Positions 1-7,153 of a stretch of 64,000 bases of DNA are shown one piece after another (the stretch's first letter is position 1; every line of letters starts with the position of its first letter). Position numbers and translations under genes: made by a program. Source of the stretch: Ignavibacteriota bacterium. Lineage in GTDB: Bacteria; Bacteroidota; Ignavibacteria; Ignavibacteriales; Melioribacteraceae. A model generated the notes under the pieces. That model saw nothing but the letters and a program-made list of their open reading frames with translations, made no database searches and was not told where the DNA came from. The stretch is from assembly GCA_016713565.1 (NCBI GenBank), contig JADJOX010000006.1:1-64000 (forward strand), written 5' to 3'.

Positions 1-1
1 T

Positions 2-175
2 TGTAATTATTCATTAAAAAATTTCCCAAAGGTAGAAAGCAAAGAACCTTGGTTAATCAATGAATATAAAAAGTTACGAGATAATTATTTGGAGTTAAGA
101 TTACAAGTTAAAAAGGTAATTAAAGCATTACGAAATTTAATAATTATATCAAAAATAAACTCAATTTTTCAATAA
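2..175 (+). CDS. Partial ORF, basic helical protein, cut by window edge
   Basis: An open frame runs from the left edge to a TAA at 173-175 and gives 57 residues rich in Lys, Leu and Arg, with a likely amphipathic helix (around KLRDNYLELRLQVKKV). The N-terminus lies outside the window. I do not recognise the family. It is on the same strand as, and just ahead of, the phage-like small genes at 206-1264, so it may belong to the same accessory element. Confidence is limited because the frame is short and the region is AT-rich. Confidence 0.35.
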   Translation, partial: CNYSLKNFPKVESKEPWLINEYKKLRDNYLELRLQVKKVIKALRNLIIISKINSIFQ

Positions 176-205
176 AATTATTTGCAAACATAAATAAAAT
201 AACTT

Positions 206-435
206 ATGAAAATCGAAACAAAAAAGATGCATTTGAGAAAACCTAAAAAAATTAGAGATATAAAACAGCTCGAAGATTTTTAGCAAACCTAATTTATGAG
301 TTTCAACAAAATAATATTACTGATCAGAAAGTAAAAACACTAGCTTATTTGTTAATCAAATATGCTGAATTGTACAAAGTTGAATCATTAGAAGATATTG
401 AATTGAGACTTCAGAAATTAGAAGAGGCAAAATAA
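206..435 (+). pseudogene. Small phage-like helical protein, frameshifted
   Basis: ATG at 206 opens MKIETKKMHLRKPKKIRDIK and is then lost to a stop at 281-283. The reading continues in another frame as ARRFLANLIYEF... and on through a Leu/Glu-rich helical tail to TAA at 433-435. Restoring one A in the A4 run at 262-265 joins both halves into about 76 residues. The pattern (a conserved 'RRFLANLI-EFQ', then 'KTLAYLLIKYAELY', then an 'ELRLQKLEE' end) resembles small helical proteins encoded beside phage-type genes, but I cannot name a family. Either a pseudogene or a one-base sequence error. Confidence 0.45.
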
Positions 436-439
436 AATT

Positions 440-637
440 ATGTTAGAAAAATTTAAAAGCAGAATTAACTATTTAGAAAAAAAGAATTCTAAATATTCCG
501 GAGTTATTGTGTTTAGTAATGAATCAGAAAAAGAAAGAAGATTTACTTATTCCATTGATGAAAATTGCAATTACAAATATTATGATAATAAAATACAAAT
601 ACCGGACTGCGAACTAATACACAAAAATAATTATTGA
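440..637 (+). CDS. Small hypothetical protein, first of three related copies
   Basis: Encodes 65 residues starting MLEKFKSRINYLEKK. It starts 4 bases after the stop of the preceding gene, so the two are likely cotranscribed. The layout matches the genes at 669-900 and 1022-1264: a short Lys-rich helix (LEKK), two hydrophobic strands, then a 'Y-x-DENxNYKYYDN-IPxCEL' stretch that parallels 'YKCTKDENGNTEFFENG-IPAVKL' downstream. Function unknown. It has no signal peptide or membrane segment, so it is probably cytoplasmic. The relationship to the other two copies is read by eye from short sequences. Confidence 0.5.
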   Translation: MLEKFKSRINYLEKKNSKYSGVIVFSNESEKERRFTYSIDENCNYKYYDNKIQIPDCELIHKNNY

Positions 638-668
638 TTCAATTTATTAACAAACATTAGGTTATAAA

Positions 669-900
669 ATGAGCAGAGAATTTCACCCACAAACTAAACA
701 AAATTAAAATGCGTATTCTTAAACATCAAGACAATGTATTTTTCTTCAAAATAGTTGATAAAAATTCAGTCGATTCCGAAATAGGTTTTAAATGCATCAA
801 AGATGAAAGCGGAAAGCTAACATTTTGCAAAAATGGAATTCTAATATCAAACGAGCCGTTAAAAAAATCTATTTACGTAATTGATAACATATTAAATTAA
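669..900 (+). pseudogene. Second copy of the small-protein family, frameshifted
   Basis: ATG at 669 begins MSREF, the same start as the internal ATG of the 1022-1264 gene (MSREFYHRLSKLEKK), but this frame soon stops. One base out of frame the sequence continues as HKLNKIKMRILKHQDNVFFF and runs to TAA at 898-900. One surplus C in the CCC near 690-692 explains the break. The downstream ATG at 709 would give a truncated 63-residue product. The C-terminal half (IGFKCIKDESGKLTFCKNG) clearly parallels IGYKCTKDENGNTEFFENG in the next gene. Function unknown. Confidence 0.5.
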
Positions 901-901
901 T

Positions 902-977
902 TTATTGTAAATAACGAATAATAACGATTTTTGAAATCAGCAATTAAACTTAATAATTTAAATTATTGTAAATAACG
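902..977 (+). repeat. 15-bp direct repeat pair with TAACG motifs
   Basis: The 15-mer TTATTGTAAATAACG occurs at 902-916 and again at 963-977, between the second and third copies of the small-protein family. Extra TAACG motifs follow each copy (AATAACG, TTTTAACGGG). It could be an iterated binding site or a by-product of tandem gene duplication. No function can be assigned from sequence alone. Confidence 0.5.
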
Positions 978-1021
978 GGTTTTAACGGGTTAATAAAAAA
1001 CAGAAATTAACACTAAACTAA

Positions 1022-1264
1022 ATGAGTAAAAAAATGAGTAGAGAATTTTATCACAGATTAAGCAAACTTGAAAAGAAAGTAATTAGAAACCAAGACAAAG
1101 TATATTTCTTTGAACAAGTTGAAAGAGATTCCACAGCTTTAAGTATTGGTTATAAATGCACAAAAGACGAAAACGGAAACACAGAATTTTTTGAAAATGG
1201 AACATCAATTCCGGCGGTTAAGTTAGAAAATTGTATTTGTTTTATCGAAGATGTTACAGAATAA
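1022..1264 (+). CDS. Third copy of the small-protein family, intact
   Basis: Encodes 80 residues with no signal peptide or membrane helix. A Lys-rich helix (residues 5-25) is followed by alternating hydrophobic strands (VYFFEQV, ALSIGYKCTKD, TEFFENG, ENCICFIED), suggesting a small alpha+beta fold. The start may be 1022 or the second ATG at 1034, whose MSREF start matches the start of the copy at 669. This is the best preserved of three tandem homologues. The family is not one I recognise. Its position beside a tRNA gene and decayed accessory genes suggests it arrived with a mobile element. Confidence 0.55.
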   Translation: MSKKMSREFYHRLSKLEKKVIRNQDKVYFFEQVERDSTALSIGYKCTKDENGNTEFFENGTSIPAVKLENCICFIEDVTE

Positions 1265-1529
1265 ATGATAAAAAATGATAGTTAGGGAAATTTTATATAA
1301 TTGTTTGTAAAATATTTGTGCAAAATATCTGTAAGTAATTGTTATTAAATATTCGTTCTAGAGAACTTAGGACTTATATAATTTATTTTATTAAATTATT
1401 ATTAGAAATAAGATAATTAATTATTGAATTTATAAAGATTTTTATAAATTATATGAAATAATAATTGAATTCCTTGAAATTATTTTAATTCCAAAATAAT
1501 TATTTCTTTAAGAAAATCTGAGGCTTGAA
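1265..1529. other. AT-rich intergenic stretch, no gene seen
   Basis: Very AT-rich with stops in every frame. The 16-mer AAATGATAAAAAATGA at 1263-1278 recurs at 1963-1978, exactly 700 bp on. I see no further gene, RNA or clear promoter here. Confidence 0.4.
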
Positions 1530-1903
1530 ATGGAACCTAAACGAGATGAAGTTTCAGCCGAGCAAAGGTTATAGTTACTTTCTTTATTTTAATTATTGTT
1601 ATAATAGCATTCTATTTAGCAACTCATGAAAGTAAGGATTGGACAGAAACAAATAATTCATTTGAAGCTTATGTCTCAGCTCAAATGTTTATTGAACCAA
1701 TGTTAAAAGCACCTTCCACAGTTGATTTCCAACACATTCAAGTATAGAATATAGTATTAAAAGAACGGATTAACATATACTATTGATTCATATTTTGATT
1801 CACAAAATGGATTTGGAGCTATGATTAGAACTAATTATGTAGCAATATTAAAACAAAAAAGGAATCAAATTTTGAGTTAGTTGATATTAAATTTTATGAA
1901 TAA
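1530..1903 (+). pseudogene. Decayed membrane-anchored protein with several frameshifts
   Basis: ATG at 1530 starts MEPKRDEVSAEQRL and reaches TAG at 1572. The next frame gives a single membrane helix (VTFFILIIVIIAFYLA), then a soluble part containing FIEPMLKAPSTVDF, then in another frame SYFDSQNGFGAMIRTNYVAI, and in yet another FELVDIKFYE with TAA at 1901-1903. The order 'hydrophobic anchor, K-PSTxxF, D-QN-FGAxxRTNY, LVDIKF' matches a widespread uncharacterised secreted or anchored domain that I recognise by pattern but cannot name. At least three or four single-base losses are needed to restore it, so it is a pseudogene unless the sequence is poor here. Confidence 0.5.
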
Positions 1904-2446
1904 TTCTTTCTTTATTCAAAATAAGCATGAATTAAATTATTATTCTAAAATAAGATTTTACAAAATGATAAAAAATGAGAATTTCCAACAATAATTAAAT
2001 TGATTAGTTATTGATCTTCTCAATTTATTTGCAATTATTTCCTTAGTGCAAATTTGGTTTAAGAAAAATATTTGATAAATTACCGGATTAGAAAAGGTAA
2101 ATAATCAATAATTGAGTTATCAGTGAAACATAATAATTTAATAATTTTCATTAGTAGAATATTAAATTTTAGGCATGATTTTACTTACATCGGCTTTTAA
2201 TGCCGCTTCTAATAAAATCTGATCAAATTACCTTTCCGAAAAACAAATCGAAAAAGTTATTTATTGCAAAGAATAGGTAATTTATAATTAAAATTTTACA
2301 GTTATTTTTGATAAATATAGTTTATGTTAAATAATATTTTTAGATTTTTTCTCTGATACACTGGTTTTATTTTTGCAACAGTTCTATTTACAGAATATGG
2401 TATTTGAAGATTTTAAGTGGAAATCCACTTAGTTTTTCTTTAAAAA
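1904..2446. other. AT-rich stretch with at most a gene fragment
   Basis: No credible gene. The minus strand shows a short tail (LLEAALKADVSKIMPKI, stop at 2162-2164) that could be the C-terminal end of a lost protein, but it is too short to assign. The rest is low-complexity A/T sequence with stops in all frames. Confidence 0.35.
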
Positions 2447-2792
2447 TTCCTCTAAATTGCAATCGCTTGATCATTCAAATATATATAATTTTCATTCACA
2501 GGATCTAATTCATTATTCAAAATATTTAATTCATCCGCAATTTTCAAAACAGAAAAGTTATTTCTTCTACAAGTTTAAAACTAAATAGATTTTTTATTTC
2601 AGTTGAATTAAGGATCAAAGTAACAACAAAAACAATTATATTTTCTTCTATACTAATTTTTACATCAATTTTGAAATTTGCTTTGTACTTTATATCTTTA
2701 GCAATATTCTTAGTAATTGGATATAGAACTTTAGAATTGAATTCTATAGTTTTAATTGAAGTGACACTAAGCTTTGAAATCAAATTCGACAT
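2447..2792 (-). pseudogene. Third gene of the toxin-like/XRE operon, unknown, broken
   Basis: The frame begins MSNLISKLSV at 2792 (an alternative ATG at 2801 adds three residues) and overlaps the end of the XRE gene by 26 bases, as in tightly coupled operons. The product alternates short beta-strand-like stretches (NFKIDVKISIEEN, IIVFVVTLILNS, LFSFKLVEEITF). It stops at 2544, but the next frame continues as LKIADELNILNNELDP... to about 2447, so a one-base indel is likely. The strand pattern is loosely SecB-like, which would fit a toxin-antitoxin-chaperone arrangement, but the SecB signature residues are not visible and I do not claim the family. Confidence 0.4.
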
Positions 2793-3189
2793 CTTGAACA
2801 ACTCCCATGTTCTTTAACTTTTTAGGAATATAATTTTGATTTTCAAAATGTTCTTCCTTTATACGAAATTCTGAATTAAGAGTATTGGCAATATGTATAT
2901 ATTTAGTTGAAAAAATAATTGGCTGCTCTTTTTAACAAATAAAATTTGTGTATCTAAAACCTGTTCAATTTTAGAAATAGTCTTTTTATAGAAAAATTAT
3001 GATCACCGCTCAGAATTTTGAAATTTCTGACTCATATTTTCCAAGAGCTTCAGCAAAATCTTTTCTTTTCCATTTTTTCTATCTAATTCTGATTTTATTT
3101 GATCTACGATTGCCATGCTATGATCAATAAATCGATCAGTTTCATTCAAGGGGGGAGTTTAATATTTCTTCAATTATATTTTTTTTCAT
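2767..3189 (-). pseudogene. XRE-type helix-turn-helix regulator (antitoxin-like), frameshifted
   Basis: ATG at 3189 gives MKKNIIEEILNSPL. After indel correction the rest reads DRFIDHSMAIVDQIKSELDR, then a helix-turn-helix core with DFAEALGKYESEISK, LSGDHNFSIK and ISKIEQVLD, ending VVQDVEFDFKA with TAG at 2767-2769. The 'ALG-x-SEIS-x-LSG-HN-T-I-KIE' spacing is typical of XRE/HigA-like DNA-binding proteins. At least four indels are needed, including C6 (3151-3156 as G6 on the plus strand) for C5 and several lost A residues. It starts 12 bases after the stop of the upstream toxin-like gene, the order seen in HigBA-type pairs. Confidence 0.55.
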
Positions 3190-3201
3190 ATTTACCCTAA
3201 T

Positions 3202-3780
3202 TTAATAATCAACATGTAATTCAAATTCTAAATTACCAGAAATATTTTTCTTGTTAACTAAAATTTCACCTTTATTTATTCTATTATCGATTATCATGGA
3301 AATATTTTCAAGAACAGACATCTGAGTAATTTAAATTGGATCGTCTTTATAATTTTTTTTTAAATTTAATTCCTCCTCCACCAAGAATAATAAGACATTC
3401 ATTAAATCTGATACAATATACTCTAAGATTTTCAGTTTCTAAAATGCTGAAAATATTTAACTTTCTTTTATTTTGGAATTTAAAACTTTCTGAGGAGAAG
3501 CCATATTTATTTACCATGTTTGTTAGTTTTCTTATAGTCATTCTAACAAGTTCTGGAAATTGTTTGTAAGTGAAATTTAATTCTGGCCGGAAATCTGTTT
3601 CATCAGATTCAACCTTTTTTTTCGGAAATTTTTCCTTTTTCCCTTTAATAACACTTTCAACTAAAACTAAATTAAATTTTTTATTTTATTAGAAATAATT
3701 GATTTAAAGTTATTTTCAAGGTAATTTAGTAAATAAAAATTTGTTTTTTAGAGAAAAATTAGAAAAATTTTAATTAACCA
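3202..3780 (-). pseudogene. Toxin-like protein upstream of XRE gene, frameshifted
   Basis: On the minus strand a frame with FPELVRMTIRKLTNM, then LRVYCIRFNECLIILGGGGIKFKK, stops at about 3347. One frame over it continues YKDDPILNYSDVCSLENISM, ending GNLEFELHVDY with TAA at 3202-3204. The 'LRVYCIR-x-LIILGGGGIK' core followed by a 'GNLEFE' end matches a Bacteroidota family of small proteins I recall next to XRE regulators, which suggests a RelE/HigB-like role; that role is inference. Upstream the frame can be followed to about 3780 with more breaks, and no clean start is visible. Confidence 0.5.
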
Positions 3781-3887
3781 ATTTTAAATCATTATATTAA
3801 GAACATTATAAATGATAATATAAATATCAAAAATTTAATTTTTGTGTTAATTTTTGGGGAGTCTGTAAGTTTTTGTTTTTATATGAA

Positions 3888-3976
3888 CGGAGAGGGCGGG
3901 ATTCGAACCCGCGGTAGAGTTTAACCCCTACGACGGTTTAGCAAACCGTTGGTTTCAGCCACTAACCCACCTCTCC
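3888..3976 (-). tRNA. tRNA-Ser(GCT)
   Basis: The minus strand folds as a class II tRNA. The 7-bp acceptor stem GGAGAGG/CCTCTCC pairs 3970-3976 with 3889-3895, and the discriminator is G at 3888. The anticodon loop TTGCTAA carries GCT between GGTTT/AAACC arms. There is a long variable arm, and the T-loop GGTTCGAATCC is present. CCA is not encoded. The 3' end faces the accessory region at 1-3887, which makes it a plausible integration site. Confidence 0.96.
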
Positions 3977-4051
3977 TTAGCTGAATTTCAAATTTTGAAT
4001 TGAAAATATATAAAATACTATTCTAATTACAAAAAATTATATTAATCTTTT

Positions 4052-5221
4052 CTATCCGCCTCTTAAAGCTTTAACAATATTTAATCTTGAAGCTCTAACT
4101 GCAGGGAAGAATCCTCCGACTAAGCCCATTAAAGCTGCAAATAATAAACATGAAATTATTATCGATGGGTTTAACGCAAATGAAAATGAAAGATCGGCAA
4201 ATGAATTCCAGTTTAAAGTGGAGATTGTTATTAACTGTAAAAATGACGCGAGGAAAAGTCCCACTGTGGCGCCTATTAAAGAAATTAATAAAGCTTCCGT
4301 TACAAAAACCGTTAAAATACTTTTTCTGCTGAAACCAAGTGACCGCATTGTACCGATTTCAATTGTTCTATTGGAAACCGCGGCATACATTGTAATTGCT
4401 GCTCCTATTATTGCTCCGAAGCTGAAAATCACTGTTATGAATGTTCCCAATATTCTAATAAACATTGCCAAGATTTCAGACTGCATTTCAAAAAATCTTT
4501 TTTCGGACATTACTTCGTATTCGTGTAATCTTTTATCCGCGGCAAATGAGCTCTTAAAGGCATCAAAGCTGTTAATGTTATCTAGTTTAAGAGTTATTGT
4601 TGAAACCGTATTGCCGCGATTGAATGCATTTAACAACTGTGAAGCATCGCCCCAAAGTTCCGATTCAAAACCGCTTCCGTCCGCTTCAAATTTTCCAACA
4701 ACTAACCAATAATCTCCAGCAAATTTAATCTTGCTTCCAACTTCCGCGCCTTCAAATTTATCCGTTATGGATTTACCTACAATTAGTTCCCGTAATAATG
4801 GATTGAACATTTTACCTTCTACAATTTTTAACTGCGGTCTCAAATCCAATACAACCGGAGAAACACCTCTAACTGTTATATTGCTGACGCCGCCACCTTT
4901 TTTATCTAAATTAATAACTACAACTGGTTCGGCAGAAAATATCGGAGTTCCATTTGCTTCTTTTGCGATGTGGGGAAGTGATTTAATAATATTTTGCGTA
5001 TCACCATCAATTAAACTCGAAATTTCACCTTGTGAAGATTTTCTTTGTACTTTAACGTTTTCAGGTGATCCGGTTGATATAAGAGTTTTTTCAACTCCAT
5101 AAGCCATCATTAAAACAGCGGCAAAAACAAACACTACTAACGCGATACCGCCGATAGTAATTATTGTTGTTAGTTTTCGCGTCTTAAAATTTTTGATCAT
5201 GTATTTATAAGGGACAGCCAT
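4052..5221 (-). CDS. ABC transporter permease, FtsX/MacB-like
   Basis: Inner-membrane permease of a MacB/LolCE-type exporter. One N-terminal membrane helix (IITIGGIALVVFVFAAVLMM) is followed by a periplasmic domain of about 220 residues (MacB periplasmic core) and three C-terminal helices. The FtsX signature is present around 'RTIEIGTMRSLGFSRKSI', and the protein ends 'VKALRGG'. I prefer the ATG at 5221 (MAVPYKYM) over 5233, because the GGAG that overlaps the earlier ATG sits 7 bases before it as a ribosome site. It is the last gene of an operon with a second permease, an ATPase and a fusion protein. The substrate cannot be told from sequence; lipoprotein, peptide or drug export are all possible. 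Confidence 0.88.
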   Translation of the reverse strand: MAVPYKYMIKNFKTRKLTTIITIGGIALVVFVFAAVLMMAYGVEKTLISTGSPENVKVQRKSSQGEISSLIDGDTQNIIKSLPHIAKEANGTPIFSAEPVVVINLDKKGGGVSNITVRGVSPVVLDLRPQLKIVEGKMFNPLLRELIVGKSITDKFEGAEVGSKIKFAGDYWLVVGKFEADGSGFESELWGDASQLLNAFNRGNTVSTITLKLDNINSFDAFKSSFAADKRLHEYEVMSEKRFFEMQSEILAMFIRILGTFITVIFSFGAIIGAAITMYAAVSNRTIEIGTMRSLGFSRKSILTVFVTEALLISLIGATVGLFLASFLQLITISTLNWNSFADLSFSFALNPSIIISCLLFAALMGLVGGFFPAVRASRLNIVKALRGG

Positions 5222-5275
5222 TTTTAACTCCATAAAAATTTCATCAAATTCAATTTCGATCTTTGAATTATATAA

Positions 5276-6433
5276 TTAACCGACATATCTAAATCCGTCA
5301 ACAATTTTTGTGCTTAACGCTCTTTGTATTGGAAAAGCCGCCGATATTAGTCCGACTAAAAGAACAGCGACAACCGCCAAAATTATTGTTACCGGCTCAA
5401 TAAAAAAATAAGGGAAAAATCCTTTGGGCATTGCTTTTGAAAATCCATCGACAAGAGGGAAGAGCAATAATAAGCCAAGTCCTCCGCCTAAAAATGAAAT
5501 AAACAAAGACTCTCCTAAAATTAATCCTGTAAGATGTTTTGCGGAAAATCCGAGTGTTTTAAATACTGCGTATTCTCTCGTTCTTTCCCTTGCCGCCATT
5601 ATCATCGTATTTGCCAAAACCAGCATTATAATTCCAATAATCGCGAAAGACATAAAATTCATTGAGGTAATTATTGCGCTTGACGCCGCTACAAATCCCT
5701 GAGTAAATGCGCGTTCGGTTTCAGTTTTTGTTTCCGCTGTGGAGTTCTTAAATAAATTATCTATTTGAGCGGAAATTTTTGCCGAATTTTTAGGTTCGTC
5801 AATTTGGATAATGTACCAACCGATTTCATTTTCTCGGCCGGGACTTTCTTGCAGCATTCTTTCATTTAAATATTCATAATGAAATAACATTTGTGTAGCG
5901 TCTGTGTTTTGATCTCTTGGAGTGTAAATTCCGGCAACAATAAATTCCCATCTTCCGGGATAAATATCGCCGTCTAAAACAACCTGATCACCAACTTTAA
6001 TATTATATTGTTTTGCGGTTTCAGCTCCAATTATACACGAATTTCTATTCTTTTTATAAACATCCAATTCATTTTTTGAAATTAAAAATTCCGGATACAC
6101 TTCAAAATATTTATCATCAACAGCCATTCTGGCAAAGAAATTATTCTTGTCTTTGTAAACTCCGCCGAACCAATTTGCTCCTGAAGTTTTAACTACACCG
6201 CTAATGCTTTCAATTTTATTTTGATAAGAAGCAGGCAACGGAAAAATGAATGAAACTGCTTGACGCGTAATTAATCTATTTGCGCTTGCCGCGTCTACAC
6301 CGGAATTCCAAACTGTAACTACCGTTCTCAGCAATCCAAAAGCAATAATTGCGATCGCAATTCCAATAATAGTTAAGGCGCTTCTTAGTTTGTGCCTTAA
6401 CGCGTTTTTAAAAATTAATTTGAAAACTTTCAT
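5276..6433 (-). CDS. ABC transporter permease, FtsX/MacB-like
   Basis: A second permease of the same operon, 385 residues, homologous in architecture to the downstream one: N-terminal helix (ALTIIGIAIAIIAFGLL), periplasmic core, then three helices, with the FtsX motif 'ERTREYAVFKTLGFSAKHL' and C-terminal 'IVDGFRYVG'. Two different permeases with one ATPase suggest a heterodimeric membrane part, unlike classical MacB where the ATPase is fused. The 12-bp gap to the ATPase gene at 6445 supports coupled expression. Substrate unknown. Confidence 0.88.
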   Translation of the reverse strand: MKVFKLIFKNALRHKLRSALTIIGIAIAIIAFGLLRTVVTVWNSGVDAASANRLITRQAVSFIFPLPASYQNKIESISGVVKTSGANWFGGVYKDKNNFFARMAVDDKYFEVYPEFLISKNELDVYKKNRNSCIIGAETAKQYNIKVGDQVVLDGDIYPGRWEFIVAGIYTPRDQNTDATQMLFHYEYLNERMLQESPGRENEIGWYIIQIDEPKNSAKISAQIDNLFKNSTAETKTETERAFTQGFVAASSAIITSMNFMSFAIIGIIMLVLANTMIMAARERTREYAVFKTLGFSAKHLTGLILGESLFISFLGGGLGLLLLFPLVDGFSKAMPKGFFPYFFIEPVTIILAVVAVLLVGLISAAFPIQRALSTKIVDGFRYVG

Positions 6434-6444
6434 TTCAATTCCTC

Positions 6445-7134
6445 CTATGAATTTTGTCCGTTGTTTGACAAAACTCCTTTATCAAGATGCAGTAATCTGC
6501 TTGCTCTATCAGCCGCGTGAGGATCGTGCGTTACCATAACAATTGTTTTGTTAAATTCTTTATTTAATCTTTCCATTAATGTTAAAATTTCTTCGGCAGA
6601 ATTTTTATCCAAATCTCCGGTCGGTTCATCTGCAACTAAAAGTGAAGGATCGGTAACTATCGCTCTCGCAATCGCAACTCTTTGTTCTTGACCTCCGGAA
6701 AGCTGTTTTGGATAATGATAAATTCTATCTCCGAGTCCAACAATAGTTAATGCCGTTTCAACGTGTTTTTTTCTTTCGGCTTTTGTTAATTTTGTTAACA
6801 GAAGCGGAAGTTCAAAATTTTCAAAAGCGGTTAACACCGGAATAAGATTATAAAATTGAAATACAAATCCAATGTTGGATGAACGCCATTTTGCCAACGC
6901 GGATTCATTTAATTTCGCTATATCTGTTCCGCCAATTTCCACACTTCCGTTTGTTGGTCTGTCAATTCCGGCAATAATATTCAATAAAGTTGTTTTACCG
7001 GAACCGGATGGTCCCATTAATGCTAAGAATTCATTTTCTTTTACGCTAAGCGTTAAATTAGATAAAACCGGTATTTCTAAACTGTTTCTCCAGTATGATT
7101 TGGAAAGGTTTTTTACTTGAATTAAGTCTGACAT
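6445..7134 (-). CDS. ABC transporter ATP-binding protein, LolD/MacB type
   Basis: Cytoplasmic ATPase of 229 residues powering the two permeases. Walker A is GPSGSGKTT (41-49), the Q-loop lies near 93, the signature is LSGGQEQR (145-152), Walker B is LLVADEPTGDLD (165-176) and the H-loop is THD (H203). Length and motifs fit the LolD/MacB/FtsE class (TIGR02211/cd03255 type). It sits between the membrane-fusion gene and the permeases, the normal order for a tripartite exporter. No outer-membrane channel gene is nearby, so a TolC-like partner would have to come from elsewhere in the genome. Confidence 0.94.
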   Translation of the reverse strand: MSDLIQVKNLSKSYWRNSLEIPVLSNLTLSVKENEFLALMGPSGSGKTTLLNIIAGIDRPTNGSVEIGGTDIAKLNESALAKWRSSNIGFVFQFYNLIPVLTAFENFELPLLLTKLTKAERKKHVETALTIVGLGDRIYHYPKQLSGGQEQRVAIARAIVTDPSLLVADEPTGDLDKNSAEEILTLMERLNKEFNKTIVMVTHDPHAADRASRLLHLDKGVLSNNGQNS

Positions 7135-7153
7135 GTGTGATCCTCACATTTCC

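Noticed and set aside
1263..1978. 700-bp spaced copies of AAATGATAAAAAATGA as element ends
   Set aside because: The 16-mer is low complexity in a very AT-rich region, there is no transposase between the copies and the flanks do not match further.
2447..2792. Firm SecB-like chaperone call for the third gene of the decayed operon
   Set aside because: Only the beta-strand rhythm is suggestive; conserved SecB residues could not be seen.
3336..3569. 77-residue plus-strand frame
   Set aside because: It is antisense to the toxin-like gene, whose minus-strand translation shows clear family-like motifs.
4150..5102. Long plus-strand frames opposite the permease
   Set aside because: They are antisense shadows of an intact FtsX-like permease with strong codon structure; no motif of their own.
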